DNA of 64,000 nucleotides, from contig KN832881.1 of NCBI GenBank assembly GCA_000827325.1, forward strand, positions 1,262,616 through 1,326,615, read 5' to 3'. The notes under the pieces are model-generated. The model was not told the DNA's origin. It searched no databases and worked only from the letters and a program-made list of their open reading frames with translations. A program made the translations under genes and the position numbers. This DNA is from Oidiodendron maius Zn. Taxonomy: Eukaryota; Ascomycota; Leotiomycetes; Myxotrichaceae. How positions within the stretch are numbered: the first letter of the stretch is position 1; every line of letters starts with the position of its first letter. Shown in pieces: positions 45,201 through 56,795 of the stretch.

Positions 45201-46852
45201 CTACCATTCGTACTCTCCAGTCGCTTTATGAAAGACGTATTCCTTGCCGTTCACAGTCAGGACGCCATCCTTCATAACACACTTCCTATTTCGTCATCTG
45301 GATTAGCAAGTATTCTTTGTTTAACAAAGGGAGATAAGGAGACAGCAGGATGAACACACCACTTATTCTTGACCCTTTGTACTTTGTCATACATGCAGAG
45401 CATAATATGGCCCATTCCCTCGTCATCATCTTCTTCATCGTTTAAGCCATCTTCAGGATCATCCAAATCGGAATTGATGGCATCCTCGTCTAAGTCCTCA
45501 TCCTTCACACCATCCTTGTCATCTTCGTCTGAATCCACCCCGTCATGTTGTGCGTTACCGGCACCATTCTGGCGAGCCGCTTTTTGGCGACGTGACTGCG
45601 GATTTGTGGCTTGTTTCAATGGCAACATCAATCCGCCGCCTTCCATGCTTCTGCCCATGGCGGCAATCTTTTCTCGGATCATTCCGTCAATCGCAACGCG
45701 TCCCATCGGCTCGTCCCCGCGCTTCACTACGCCAAATGCTTCCATTGTGTCATCACCAGCGCCATCAGTCTGAGCACTGCCCACATTATTACTTTGATTT
45801 TGTAGACGCTGCTGCATAGTGGCAGCCATAGCTTGCCTATACTGCTCCGGAGTCATCTGAGGTCTCTGAGTGGACATAGTTTGCGCTTGCGAGTGCTGCT
45901 GCATCTGCGTCATTTGCTGCTGGGTATATGCTTGTTGCTGCTGCTGCATCGATTGCTGCGTGTTTTGTGGCTGCTGCGGAACATTGCCTTGTATGGCATT
46001 AATGGATGCCGCAGCCCGTTGGCCATAATTTTGCTGAAGATGTTGAGCGGCTCGTTGCTGGGCAGTCGTGGCATTAGGGTTTGTCAAAACTGGGGTTTGG
46101 AACGAGCCCTGTGTGGTCGGACTTTCTAGGCCAGGTTCGGTCTTGATGTGCTGAACATTATTCTGAGCGGATGGAGGAGCAAAACCTTGGACCGGCGCGC
46201 TCATAGGTTGGTAGTTTCCAGCATTTGAGGGAACTGTAGGGGGGTTGACGATTGGCTGTGGCTCCGGCTTGGGGTCCCACGGGAAGTTAGCAACCTGAAG
46301 CTGAGACAGCTTTTGTTGCCAGCCCTATACATGCTTGTCAGTACTAGGCTTCTCATGGTCCACAAGGCTGGTTCCTAAGTAATGGGACAAAGATGAAGGC
46401 CTCTGCCTGGTAGTAGGAATGCACGTGACTCGTAATAAGCCGAAAACGCGCTAGCGTTGGATGAAGCGAAATGCTGGGGCGTCTCGGTATAAAAAGCCAT
46501 ATACTGAGGATCGCCCACCCGCAAAATCAGCGGGTCAGCGCACAGGCAGCAGCGAGAAGAGAATCAGCTGCGCGACCAGCACAACCGTCTTCCTCGTCGG
46601 CGGAGTGAACCCAACGATGCGACAAATATTGCATGATAATTAAGGTGCTAATGAGAGACGCATATGTAATGGAAATTGACGAGGGAAGATGCGACGAGAT
46701 GGCTCTTGATGTGTGGAGGCAGATTATCATACCTGTCTTAACTCCTCTAGAACCTGTTCCTCAACTCCACCCTCCTCGAAATCGACCCGTGAGCTCTCGA
46801 CGACATCTGCGATGATTTGCGAGTATACATTGCCGACCTGTGTGTTCGACAT
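45201..46852 (-). CDS. TOA1: Transcription initiation factor IIA large subunit
   Basis: Exons 46852..46733, 46324..45360 and 45285..45201, 389 residues. The N-terminal helix bundle reads VGNVYSQIIADVVESSRVDF then EEQVLEELRQ/GWQQKLSQLQVANFPWD, diagnostic of Toa1. The middle is a disordered, Gln-rich spacer encoded partly by CAG-type repeats (about 45880-46010). The C-terminus is an acidic stretch followed by the beta-barrel segment MLCMYDKVQRVKNKW/KCVMKDGVLTVNGKEYVF and ends GEYEW; the short last exon is required for this. TFIIA stabilises TBP on the TATA box for RNA polymerase II. Intron 1 is 408 nt, far longer than others in the window. Confidence 0.95.
45880..46010. repeat. CTG/CAG-rich tract encoding polyglutamine in TOA1
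   Basis: Imperfect CTG/TGC runs on the plus strand, read as Gln-rich sequence (QQQQQ and QQQMTQMQQ) on the minus strand. It is part of the TFIIA spacer and likely variable in length between strains. Confidence 0.7.
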
Positions 46853-46898
46853 CTTCCGGCTTGTGCGGGGTGTTGGTTGGTTGTGGATTGTGATGGTC

Positions 46899-46924
46899 GT
46901 GTGCGTGTGTGTGTGTGCGTGTGG
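46899..46924. repeat. GT microsatellite upstream of TOA1
   Basis: A run of GT units with two GC interruptions, 47-72 bp upstream of the TOA1 start codon, so in its promoter or leader. Confidence 0.8.
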
Positions 46925-47778
46925 AGGACGTCTGGATCGTGGATCGCAACACTGAGCCTATGCGTCTAACAACCAGATATGTCGATTACTCTTGTATTCA
47001 CTGAATACCGCTCTTTACACGTCCCGCAGAGCGATGTCGAAATCCCAGAGCGAGGCTATGCTCTCGAGAGAAGGTGAATCGAATGAAGGAATGTAAGTTT
47101 GCTGGCGATACGTCCCCCCCACGCAATGCAAGCAGATGTGTGGTGCGTTTGTATGACTATCCGGGCTCTTGACTATCTGATCCAACTTCGTAGAAGGCTT
47201 TAATTGTGGTCCGCGGCGTTGAAGGGACTCTTCGTCGTCCAGGCCAGCGGAGTTGTAGAGGAGAGGCTGGTGGCACTGGGATATGGTAGCGGTACGCCCT
47301 TACCGGCTTACTAATACGCAGAGCCTCATCGCCTACGCGAAAATAACTTTTAAGGGCCAAAATTGATCTGTGCTAGAAGTATCGAGTTGGAGATACGAGA
47401 TATTATTTCAAGACTCCTATTGCGATAACCTCAGCCTGCCTGACCGCATCTTACTCTCGTTCACTTCAACCTAGAGCCTCTGTGACCACCTCGCCATGCT
47501 GTAAGCCTAGAATTCTTCTTGATATTAAATCTACGTACAAAGTTCAGGCTGTTTTAGAAACCAGCCAATAAGAATGACATGCTACCTATAGTCATCTATC
47601 ATCAAGCATCATTTGCACCAGGTGAAGCACTTTCTGCCATGGGCATTGAGAAATCAATAACTCCCCAACTCCACGCTGTGAAATCCAACCGCTAAAGCAA
47701 GTATGGAATCTTCCTTTGCACCTTACCAGTTGCTCCCTGGGAAGCCCGGGCACTCCCCAGACGCTTGACGACTTCCTC
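46925..47778. other. Intergenic between tandem minus-strand genes, nothing else seen
   Basis: About 0.85 kb between CDC20's 3' end and the TOA1 upstream repeat. Contains the CDC20 terminator and TOA1 promoter by position only. Confidence 0.45.
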
Positions 47779-49622
47779 TTATCGGATAGTCATTTGCTTG
47801 GCCATATCAGCCTTTCCACTAGCGACAGCCGCTGCGGATGAGCTAGCACCAGCCTTCTTCTCAAAGATCTTCCAGAACTTCAAGCTCTCATCAGCAGCTA
47901 TGTGCCAATTAGCTATGGTTATGTTGAATATAATTTTTCGTGCTTACCGGCTGTCGCAAGCATCTGCCCATCAGGGCTCAGGCAACTGTGGAGAACTCTC
48001 GTCTCGTGAGCTGGAATCTCAACATTGCGCACCAAGGTAGGGTAACTCCAAATGCTGAGAGAGTTGTCGGGGAAGCCACTTGTGCTGACGATTTCCTTAT
48101 AATGAGGGCTCCACCGAAGACTGGTAACTTGGGACCCAGTATCAATGCTGTTCACTCTTGCACCAGTGGTCGAGTTCCAGAAATGGATGTGACGGTCGTA
48201 TGATCCACCGCCGGTAGCAAGAAGATTTGGCTGCCATGGGCACCAGCTAAGCGCCTTCACTGCAGCCTTATGGTTGGTCTTGGTAAACTTTGGTGCAGCC
48301 AATGAACGAGCGTCCCAGATAGAGACAAGGTTGTCGTTTCCGCCAGTTGCGAGCTGGGATCCGTCTGCTCTCCATTCCAGACCACACACCTCTGAGGTAT
48401 GTGATACGAGCTCAGCAACCTTGTGCTGGGCGATGCGAACATCATGATTGAAAACGAGGCCAGATCGGGCACCGGTTGACAAAGTATGCTTGTTCCATCC
48501 CATGACGCCAACTCGAGTGTCATGACCGTGCATGCTTCGGAGTTTTGTGCCCTCCTCAACATCCCAGATCTGGACTTCACCAGTACCAAGGCCGACACTG
48601 ACATAAGCACCATCACCCGACCATTTGACACTGCTGACATAGGTATCAGGGCCAGTTTCTAAAAGAGAGCTCACTGTGCCAGATTCGGCAGACCAGACAT
48701 AAACATTACGCTCAAGACCAATGGCGACTTGATTGCCAGAGGACCAGTCAAGGAGGTTGAGATAATAGTCGTCCACAAGGCCCGGAGCGTCTAGGACACG
48801 CTCAGGTGCTGTTGCAACACGACGCCTGAATTGGGCCGATGCGGTATTGGCATTCTTGAGTGGTCGGTTGTACTGCGAGCGAAGGTCAACTGGCTTCGTC
48901 GACTCTGGTGGGGCTGGCTTAAACGCCAGGATTCGTTGATTCAGAGAGACACCACAGGCCGAGGCGAGAGAGTCTTGATATGCAACGGTGTTTGGTGAAG
49001 GACGGGAGTATGTAGATGACTCGTCCTCGTCGTCCAAGGACAGCGATCCCATGGCGGCCAAGGCATCATCTGCACCAGATGCCAAGACTGATGAACTCTC
49101 TCCTCCGCTTGTTTTTGGGCGCTGCTTGTCACTAAGGTCCAGCTTTCCCGAGCCCACGGTTGCAATGGCTGAGCTGGCTGTGCGATTTGGGATGAATCGA
49201 TCACCGAAAGCAAGTGTAGTCTTGGTAGGCTTTTGACGCAGAGGTCCTTTCCGTGATCGACTGCTACCAGGTGTCTTGCAGCCAGTTCCAGTAAGAGTGA
49301 AGTCGGAGACACCGAGTTCAAGAGCGCGGCGGGGAGTCTGCGCACTTTTGGCAATGTTCGACTTTGGTGAGTCGCGATGTGTAGCTCTTGACGACTTGGA
49401 GAAATGCGACGAAAGGTTTCCGCCGTACGTGGACTTCGAGGATACCTTTATGCTCTCTGCATCAGATACATTTCTCTCGGGAGTAAACGGTGAAGACTTG
49501 TTCAGCGGTAGTGTAGTTGTCTGTGCGCGAGGAGATGGGGTCAATGGCATCCGTCCGCCAGCAGTACGGGTAGAAAACATGCCCGTGTGGGACTTGATTG
49601 GGGTAGATACTGCGGTAGCCAT
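47779..49622 (-). CDS. CDC20: APC/C activator Cdc20 (Slp1-like), WD40
   Basis: Exons 49622..47948 and 47897..47779, 597 residues. The C-box DRFIPNR is at residues 141-147, needed to bind the anaphase-promoting complex. A Mad2-interaction-like motif QRILAFKPAPP lies near residue 240, and a seven-bladed WD40 propeller fills the rest (DDYYLNLLDWSSGNQVAIGL, VSSVKWSGDGAYVSVGLGTG, LVSIWDARS and others). The 39-codon last exon supplies the end of the final blade (DESLKFWKIF) and the terminal Ile-Arg (IR) tail that docks on APC3. Cdc20 recruits securin and cyclin B at metaphase. N-terminal SP/TP sites fit Cdk control. The Mad2-motif call and C-box separate it from non-WD proteins; Cdc20 is preferred over Cdh1 because of the KPAPP motif and N-terminus. 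Confidence 0.92.
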
Positions 49623-50330
49623 ATTACAGTATCCGGTTATGATCTCGGTCGAAAGACAATTAAATGTATCGATCGATAATAAGGAGGTTCAGTATATCGA
49701 ACGAGCTCCAAGAGACTCAACCTAATGGTTCCTGGTATGTTTGGTTAGTATGATCGTTGTGCTCGGTATATGAACGGTTTGAAGAATGATTCTATGTCGG
49801 AGAGTGATCAATGGCCGTACTGTGACAGCACGTGCAGAAAGATCTAGTAGACTTGAAAGACTCTTGTGCGAATGTTTGGGTAGAGGGTATGAAGAGGTGG
49901 AGAGGAGGTGGAGTGGAGGTAAAAGGTGCGGATTTGTAGAGAGTAATATGAGGAGAGAGGGAGAAGAGTTTACATCCCAAGCCGTTGCTGGATCATATTT
50001 AAGGAGGGGCCGTTGTTTACACGACTAGCGTGGTTGCGCACAGCAACAGCATAACGCCTAAGGTTTCAGGGCAGAAATAAAGTATTGCCTGAGGCGTGAA
50101 TTTGCCTGATAATCGAAGGCACGAAAGCAAACTTCTGTCGAACTCCGTGAAAACACCAGTTTGATCGCAGAACAATGGCAGGGCATATGTGACCACTGCC
50201 AATGCTTGTGGACCACCTATTCTTTGCTTTCGCTTTTGACGGCCCAAAGGTTGGAAGTCCAGAGGTCTGAAATCTTGGCTTGGGCTCTGGGACTTGCGGG
50301 CTCTAGCTTGGTCATAGCATTCCGCACCTT
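49623..50330. promoter_or_regulatory. Divergent promoter region of CDC20 and kelch-BTB gene
   Basis: 708 bp between start codons. Contains purine-rich stretches on the plus strand at about 49870-49970, that is a CT-rich CDC20 leader. No factor site assigned. Confidence 0.45.
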
Positions 50331-52737
50331 ATGGCACAACCTTCGACTCCATCTGGAGGCACCCTCTCCGTATTTGGGTCGGCCGGCCCTTCTACAAGCA
50401 GCAATCAGCTTGTCCCCTCCCGAACTCCAAGCTCTGCAACATCCTCAAACAACACTTTTCTCATGCCCAATTCTCCCATCAAGGGACGGGTCAACTCCGA
50501 TGGTTATCGCCCCCTGGTTACAAGGACTCTGGGTCAACGGCCGGCGTGCTTGGTAAATGCATCGGTTACTTTCTGCGGCAACAACCAGATCTACGCCTTT
50601 GGAGGATTCGACCAGTACACTGATGAAGTTTACAATCATGTGTTGAGGCTGGATATGGTCAGCCACCAGTGGACCCTAGTCGATAATTATGGAGATATTC
50701 CAGGAGTCAGAATGGGTACGGATCTCTCTTCTCCCGATCTATCCTTACGTACTATGTGCTGACTATCAACAGGTCATACTGCTACACTATATCAAGGGGA
50801 CAAACTTTTGATATTCGGTGGTGAGAATGAACATAGGGCATACCTTTCGGACCTCATAATCTTCGACCTTAAGACTGCTCACTGGACCCAACCAGCTGTG
50901 ACGGGACCCATCCCAAAAGGCAGAGCACGACATGCGGCAGTGTTACATGAGGACAAGTTGTTTATTGTTGGAGGCATAACCGGTCATGATAATTATGTTC
51001 TCGATGACATTTGCTACCTTGACCTTAAGACCTTCACCTGGTCCAGGGCATGGAAGTTTGTCGGCAGATTCGACCATTCAGTCTACCTTTGGAACGACCG
51101 AGTGTGGGTGTTCGGTGGTCTTAGCGAAGATATGGACAAGATTGGTGATATTTGGTGGCTGGACCTGAAAGGAAGCCCTGCTTTCGACTCTCCTCCCCAA
51201 TTCGGGTCTCTTGACAGGAACTCGCCGCTGAGTAGAACGACAGGCTCATCTCGACCGCAGTATGCCACAGCACCATCGCCGCCTGTTGTTGGAAGTTCGG
51301 GATATGCAGCAAACTCCAGCAGTGCTCAGGTCAACCCTCAATCTTTCCAAATAAGAATGTCGCCTCCAATTGCACCTGGCGCCATCTCGTCCCTAAAGTT
51401 TGTGTCTGGCCCAAATGTGCCCGCTCAAGGTTCAGGCATGCATTTCCATGTCTATACATCGGGCACACTGCTTGATTTTGTGACTCCTGCTGCAACCATA
51501 ACTCCGCAGGAATGTTCTCTATCCTCATTAGATCTGGATACGCTCCGATGGCAGAAACTCGCTGAGGGTCGGGATATATTCCAGGAAGGCTATAGATGGC
51601 ATTACTGCACTATGAACGAAGATGGGACGAAAGCATGGCTCCTTGGCTGTCCAACCGATCTCACAACAACTGATTTGGGACCCGGTGGATTTGAGGAATA
51701 CCTGAGGTTAGTTGAAAGCTGTGGTAGGATCATGCGTATAAACTAACCCGTCTAGCGATATCATGGAAATAGACCTTCGTCGGTATGGCATTCTCGGGAA
51801 TACCATTACTCCAGAGCCACGCGCAGAGACTTCACGACCTACTTCAACTCTCGTTCAGCCCTCCAAAGGGCTTGGGGCAGATCTCGCGAAGCTGTTTGAT
51901 GTATCCCCGGAGATGGACAGTGGAGCTGACTTCATAATCACGGCTCTGAAAGATGGCGATTGGGAGAATTCTGACCTCCTAGGTTCCGGAATCTTGCACA
52001 ACGACGAGCAGAATGCACAACAGTGGCTCTCGCCCGACGCGTCGACATCTCCTCCCATATATGTTCATAAGCTAATCCTACAAGCTAGGTGGCCACACTT
52101 TGCGCGTCTTTACAATGCCCAAATGGCAGAGTTTCACACGAAAAAGATGCACATCCCCGAACCATATAGCGTTGTCAGAGCATTCCTTTACTTCCTCTAT
52201 ACTGATAGCATCCACCCTGAAGATTGTCCAGAACTAAATGATGTGGCCGGCTTGTTGGTCATGTCGAACATCTACAACATTCCACACCTCCGGCTGCTAT
52301 GTGTCAACCGGCTGTCGAAGGAGCTGGATGTCGAACACGCCTGCATCATATGGCTTTGTGCAGGCGTTGCGAGCGAAGATTGGCTCCGCAGGCGGGCAGC
52401 CAGCTTCTGCCTGATGCACTGGGGTCGCATTGTGCGTACGCGCGGCTTTCTGAAGCTGCCGCGTCAAGCGATCGTGGAACTGTCGCAGGAGATCGACATG
52501 GAAGGTCGCGTGGTGGGAGGTGAGCATTATGCGAGTTCCGACGAGGAACTTGACCTCAGCTATCTACGTACCATATATTAACGCCTATCTTTAGGAGAAG
52601 AGCTTGAATATGTCGGTGGACTCGGAGGATCTCGATTCGGGTACGGCGGCTCGGCGCGAAAGGCTAGCGTAGACAGTAACCAGACACAGACACTGGACTC
52701 GGAAACAGACGATAACGAAGAAATGGAAATGACATAA
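50331..52737 (+). CDS. Kelch-repeat and BTB-domain protein (Ral2-like architecture)
   Basis: Exons 50331..50715, 50773..51706, 51756..52519 and 52595..52737, 741 residues with all joins in phase. After a Ser/Pro-rich N-terminus, kelch repeats span about residues 65-290 (YAFGGFDQYTDEVYNHVLRLD, LLIFGGENEHRAYLSDLIIFD, LFIVGGITGHDNYVLDDICYLD, VWVFGGLSEDMDKIGDIWWLD). A Ser-rich linker and a beta-rich region follow. A BTB-like domain lies near residues 540-650 (IYVHKLILQARWPHFARL, VVRAFLYFLYTDSIHPED, LLVMSNIYNIPHLRLLCVNR) with a BACK-like tail. The kelch-then-BTB order recalls S. pombe Ral2, which acts upstream of Ras1, but orthology is inference. The short last exon adds an acidic tail. Confidence 0.87.
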
Positions 52738-53666
52738 GGGCCAGGTATTTACACAGCGAGGCGTTTGGAACTGTCTTCAAGCCCTGGGGGGAAGGATCGT
52801 TCTGGGTCGGGCAGCATAGCGATGGGCGTTCCACAGACGCCATAAGTGTCTACAATATTAAGAGTTGCCTAATACAGTACTGCTAGGGAATTTTGTTGGC
52901 TTCCTGTTGAGAAACATGCCTTGCGACCCGGGAAGATGGGTCCCCATTAACGCGGCAGCTGACGGGCAGCAGCATCCCGCCCTTGCCGCGGAAACCCAGG
53001 ACGCCAATTTCCCAGCGCCGGTCGGACCATCCTTACTGGCCCGCGGGCTTCCCTTCCGGGCCGGCCCATCCTGATATGCGTACGCCGGGGAGATATGAGC
53101 TGACCCGGGAGCTGTTGGCAGTGCTGAGACATGCCGCATGTAACTGTGGAGGACATTTTCGGGCACCAGATACAAAGATGAGGTGGCCCAAACGTCACAC
53201 GGGAGGGGATAAATAGCGTCACGGTGTAGTGGTACTTTTGTCTGCTCTAAGACTATCAACAGCAGGGAATCCCCTCCTAAATCGGTCCACATGATGCTTG
53301 TACACTGCGGACTCGTCTCCAGAGTGTCGGGACAGGCCTGATAGGGCAGTGATTGACGTCTAATGGCGCTGGCCTAGGTCCTAAAGAGTGTTGGGAGACT
53401 TGGACAGCCGAGTAACATCTGTGCGGCGCCCATTGCGAGTATGCTCCGGGGTGATGTCAGCCTTAGGTCGTATCCTGCGGTCTTATTATTTACGTGCCCG
53501 CTCGTAGAAGTTGTGATAAGTCGGGCGTCCTGCAGGGGGGTCAGCCAGGGCAATTTGGGGTCGCAATTAAGGCAGCAGATGTGATATACACACTGTAGAC
53601 AATTCCAACCTCACATACATAGGTCGTGAGACACTGAGTGGTGGCCAGGTAAGAGGATGCAATTGG

Positions 53667-53690
53667 AGAGGGGGGAGGGGGGGGGGGTGG
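53667..53690. repeat. Poly-G run
   Basis: A nearly pure G tract on the plus strand with two A interruptions. It could form a G-quadruplex. In non-coding DNA. Confidence 0.8.
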
Positions 53691-55665
53691 TTTCACGCAA
53701 TCCACATGATCGAATTGATGTTGACGGGGAAGTGAGGAGCCACAAATGGCCGAGTCGACATCGGAGGGGACGGAGGGATAACTCGTATCTCGACGGAACG
53801 CCACCAACGAAATGATAGATCAATACCAAGCACTTATTTGTCATTTCGCGGCAGCTTCCTCAATGCACGCCCTGCTTGGTCCCCCTTGGATGTCGTACCG
53901 CGCCAGCGCAGTGAGATGCCGGCACTCCATTATTCTCTGAGTCGACGATTTCTACCATGCGCCCAGGTTTCCAAGGCCATGGACTCGGTCTGGCTCTCGC
54001 TGGACGGGATCTCGACCACACCTGCCGTGCGACACAGCAGGAGATGCTGGCTTTGCAGGTGCCGGTACCCACCCACCCTCTCCCACATGAAAATGCCCCG
54101 CGCCGTAGGCCAGCACAGGATGCCATTTTCTGTTCCCAATTTTCCGCACGTACTACGGTACCTCGTACGCTTGGCTTCACCTCTGGGGTCCTTTTGTCGG
54201 GCGATCAGCGGGCATTCATTATCCAGCTACAAGGACCCCTACACAAGAGATTATAGCAACAGGCTCCCTTTTATGGCAGGATGTGATTGGGTACCGACGG
54301 GTATTCTAGATCCCTCCCCTTCTGCAACGATGCTGCGGGTGTTGCGGGGCTGGCACGCAGGGTTTCGTTCACTCCCCTGGCCAGCTTTTCCCAGGACCCA
54401 AGAACTCGATCCTGGCTGTCAAAGGCTTGTCTACTCCAATAGCTTTCCACATGTCTACCCGCATGGCCCTCTGCATGTCTATCTTCATAGCTTTCCATTC
54501 GAGTTCCACTAACGAAGAAGAATTCCGGCAGACGCCCAAGTCGGCCAAGTAACAGTAGGCCCGGCCAGAGGCTGCACAGGACTCGTTCAATCCGGAAGGC
54601 TTCATACTCCGCCGGAAGAGAACTTCATGTCAAAGGCAGCAGAGACGCGTTGGCGGCACTGGCGCTCCCATCTAAAATCACAGCATGCGGAAATGACGGT
54701 AGAGCTGCAATAGCCAGGTCTCACAGTCCCTATATGAAATACGGACTATACCTCAGACATCCTGCGAATAGGATCATGGAAGCTTGCCTAGATTGATGCT
54801 GTCCTCGCCAAAGGTCGTGACCACGGCATCGTAGGACGGATACCGCACATGCAATCGGCCAAAGCAGCCCTGGCAGGCCTATGATTAATTGCCAGCTGAG
54901 CAATGCCACGGCGCTATGTAGTCTCGCTATCTCTCCCGCTGGTGTGATAGTGTGTCTCAATGCACGAATCATGCCGTGGCATGCAAAACATCTGAAGAAT
55001 TTGTTGGAGCCGCTCGGGGACGTGAATTCGCGTCCGCTAACAGCGAATGAAGTGGGAGATCACGTACTTCTGCATCAAATCGCGACGTGAGTCGGGCAGG
55101 AGCCAACGAAGATCATGAAACCAATTTCCGCCTTGGTCAATCGCATTTTAGTTCTCGCGTTTGGCGCAACCCCCAAGGCTTCAAACGTCACACTCCGACC
55201 TGGCCGCATTGCGATCCATCCACGAGAGGCCACACTTCTGTGTGAGATGTTTTACATATCCAAGGCGAATCTACGTCACCAAGCTGACGGGAAGAAGCAG
55301 GGCAGGGAAAGGCGAGCGCGCTTGAATCAAACCTGGCAGGCCGTTCAGACCCATTGGCGATTGGCTTCCTATTTGGTTTATCCGAAGTTCATTTACTTCT
55401 AGCAAACTAGCTCCTGGGGACCTAAGATGGGCCTGCTGGCGGCACGACGCTGTAAGCCCGACGTGGGCGTGGGGCCGGTGTGTTGTCATGGCCAAGCCAG
55501 CCCTCCCCCCTTCCCTCAACGTAGCACAAGAGCAGCAGTATCAGCAACATCACATTCACGATGGGGACCCCATGCTCGGCTTGAAGGTGAAGGCGCTGGG
55601 AGCGATGTTGTGGAACTCCAGAAACGAAACAACCCAGGCCCTCCACCGACTCGGGACGCGTTTCG

Positions 55666-55690
55666 CCCAACCGCCCGCCCGCCCGCCAGC
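55666..55690. repeat. CCCG simple repeat
   Basis: Four to five CCGC units in non-coding GC-rich DNA. Confidence 0.7.
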
Positions 55691-56795
55691 TAGCCAACTG
55701 ACCAACTGGACCTCCGGGCCTCTGGGTCTTCTAGTACAGCACTGCCTGCACACTAAGAGCCCAGTGGGTGCGCGCGCGACAACGAAACGGGAAGACGAGG
55801 GGGAGCGGGTCCAGAAAAGTCTAAATTACGGTCGTTGCCTTCCCGTCTCCCTAGTGGGGACTGGTCTTCCATCAACCTATCTTCCTTAGGTTTCCAGGCC
55901 GACGGATCTTGTCCCTTGCCACTAGTACGAGCAAATTAAGTCCCTATAACTAAGGCCTCGGGGACTTCTGCCAGGTATGAAACGCTGCATGAATCTGACA
56001 GTTGTTTAGAAACGCGTCTTGTACATCCGAAACAAATTTCCCTCGGAATTCTCTACAGAGTACTCCGTAGACTTCCAGAACTGCCTATTGAACCCTGGAG
56101 AATCGCGTTCTGGCTGCCGAGAAATCTCTCACCACTGCGCTCCCACAGCCACAACCGCCTTTTACAGTACTCTCCCTCCAAACCTCCGGGGGGTTAAGAC
56201 TGCCCCTCGACCATCTTGAGCACCACCGCCGTCCTCCTTAGAGTCCTCGTCCATCCCCTGGACCGCCTGCACCCTCCCGAATACCAACCATTCCCCGGCC
56301 AGCCGGAGCCAGGTTCCTACTAGGCTCTGTTGTGGTGTTCTCCGTCTGTGCGGTGCAGCCGTTGCGGTGGCCGTGGACAGTTGGATCAGACCATTCCTGA
56401 CGTACGACTCACCTAGACCAACTATACTAGGTGCTGGGGACCCCGATGAAAACCGGCTCGATTTCTACGTACAACTCTTCTCCCTCTGTCATTATCGTCG
56501 TTACTGCATGAGACACAACCTTCTTCCCCGGGCCTTTTTACTTCCCTTTTTTTTGGGCCCTCTCGCAATTCCCCCCTCCAGCCCTAAGAGTATCCTGCCC
56601 CTCCGCCAAGTTGTCATTGCTGCTGGTATTTACACATGCAGCTGTTGCAGTTTCGGCAGCATCGATTGCGATTCTCTCTTCCTATATAAATCGCCTACAG
56701 GGCACAGGAGATGGCCAATAACGGGTAGGAATTTCCCTTCCTTCCAGGCCTCCAAAAGTTTTCAAGTTTCCTTGCCTACCGAATTCAACTCGCAC

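Larger units (their letters stand above)
52738..56795. other. Long GC-rich gene-poor stretch upstream of the LaeA-like gene
   Basis: About 4.1 kb. Many overlapping short frames on both strands are rich in Arg, Pro, Ser and Cys and lack ATG starts or motifs, so I call none. The part next to the methyltransferase gene (about 56220-56795) is CT-rich and probably promoter and leader. Two simple repeats are listed separately. No transposon ends found. Confidence 0.45.

Noticed and set aside
44917-45207. Minus-strand frame with a hydrophobic stretch after the TFIIA stop codon
   Set aside because: No ATG start, and it is in the expected 3' untranslated region of TOA1.
53838-54512. Plus-strand open frame of about 224 codons
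   Set aside because: No ATG at its start, composition dominated by Arg, Ser, Pro, Cys and Trp, no motif, and it lies in GC-rich DNA where long chance frames are expected.
55115-55402. Plus-strand 95-codon frame starting with ATG
   Set aside because: Irregular composition and no family resemblance; surrounding sequence looks non-coding.
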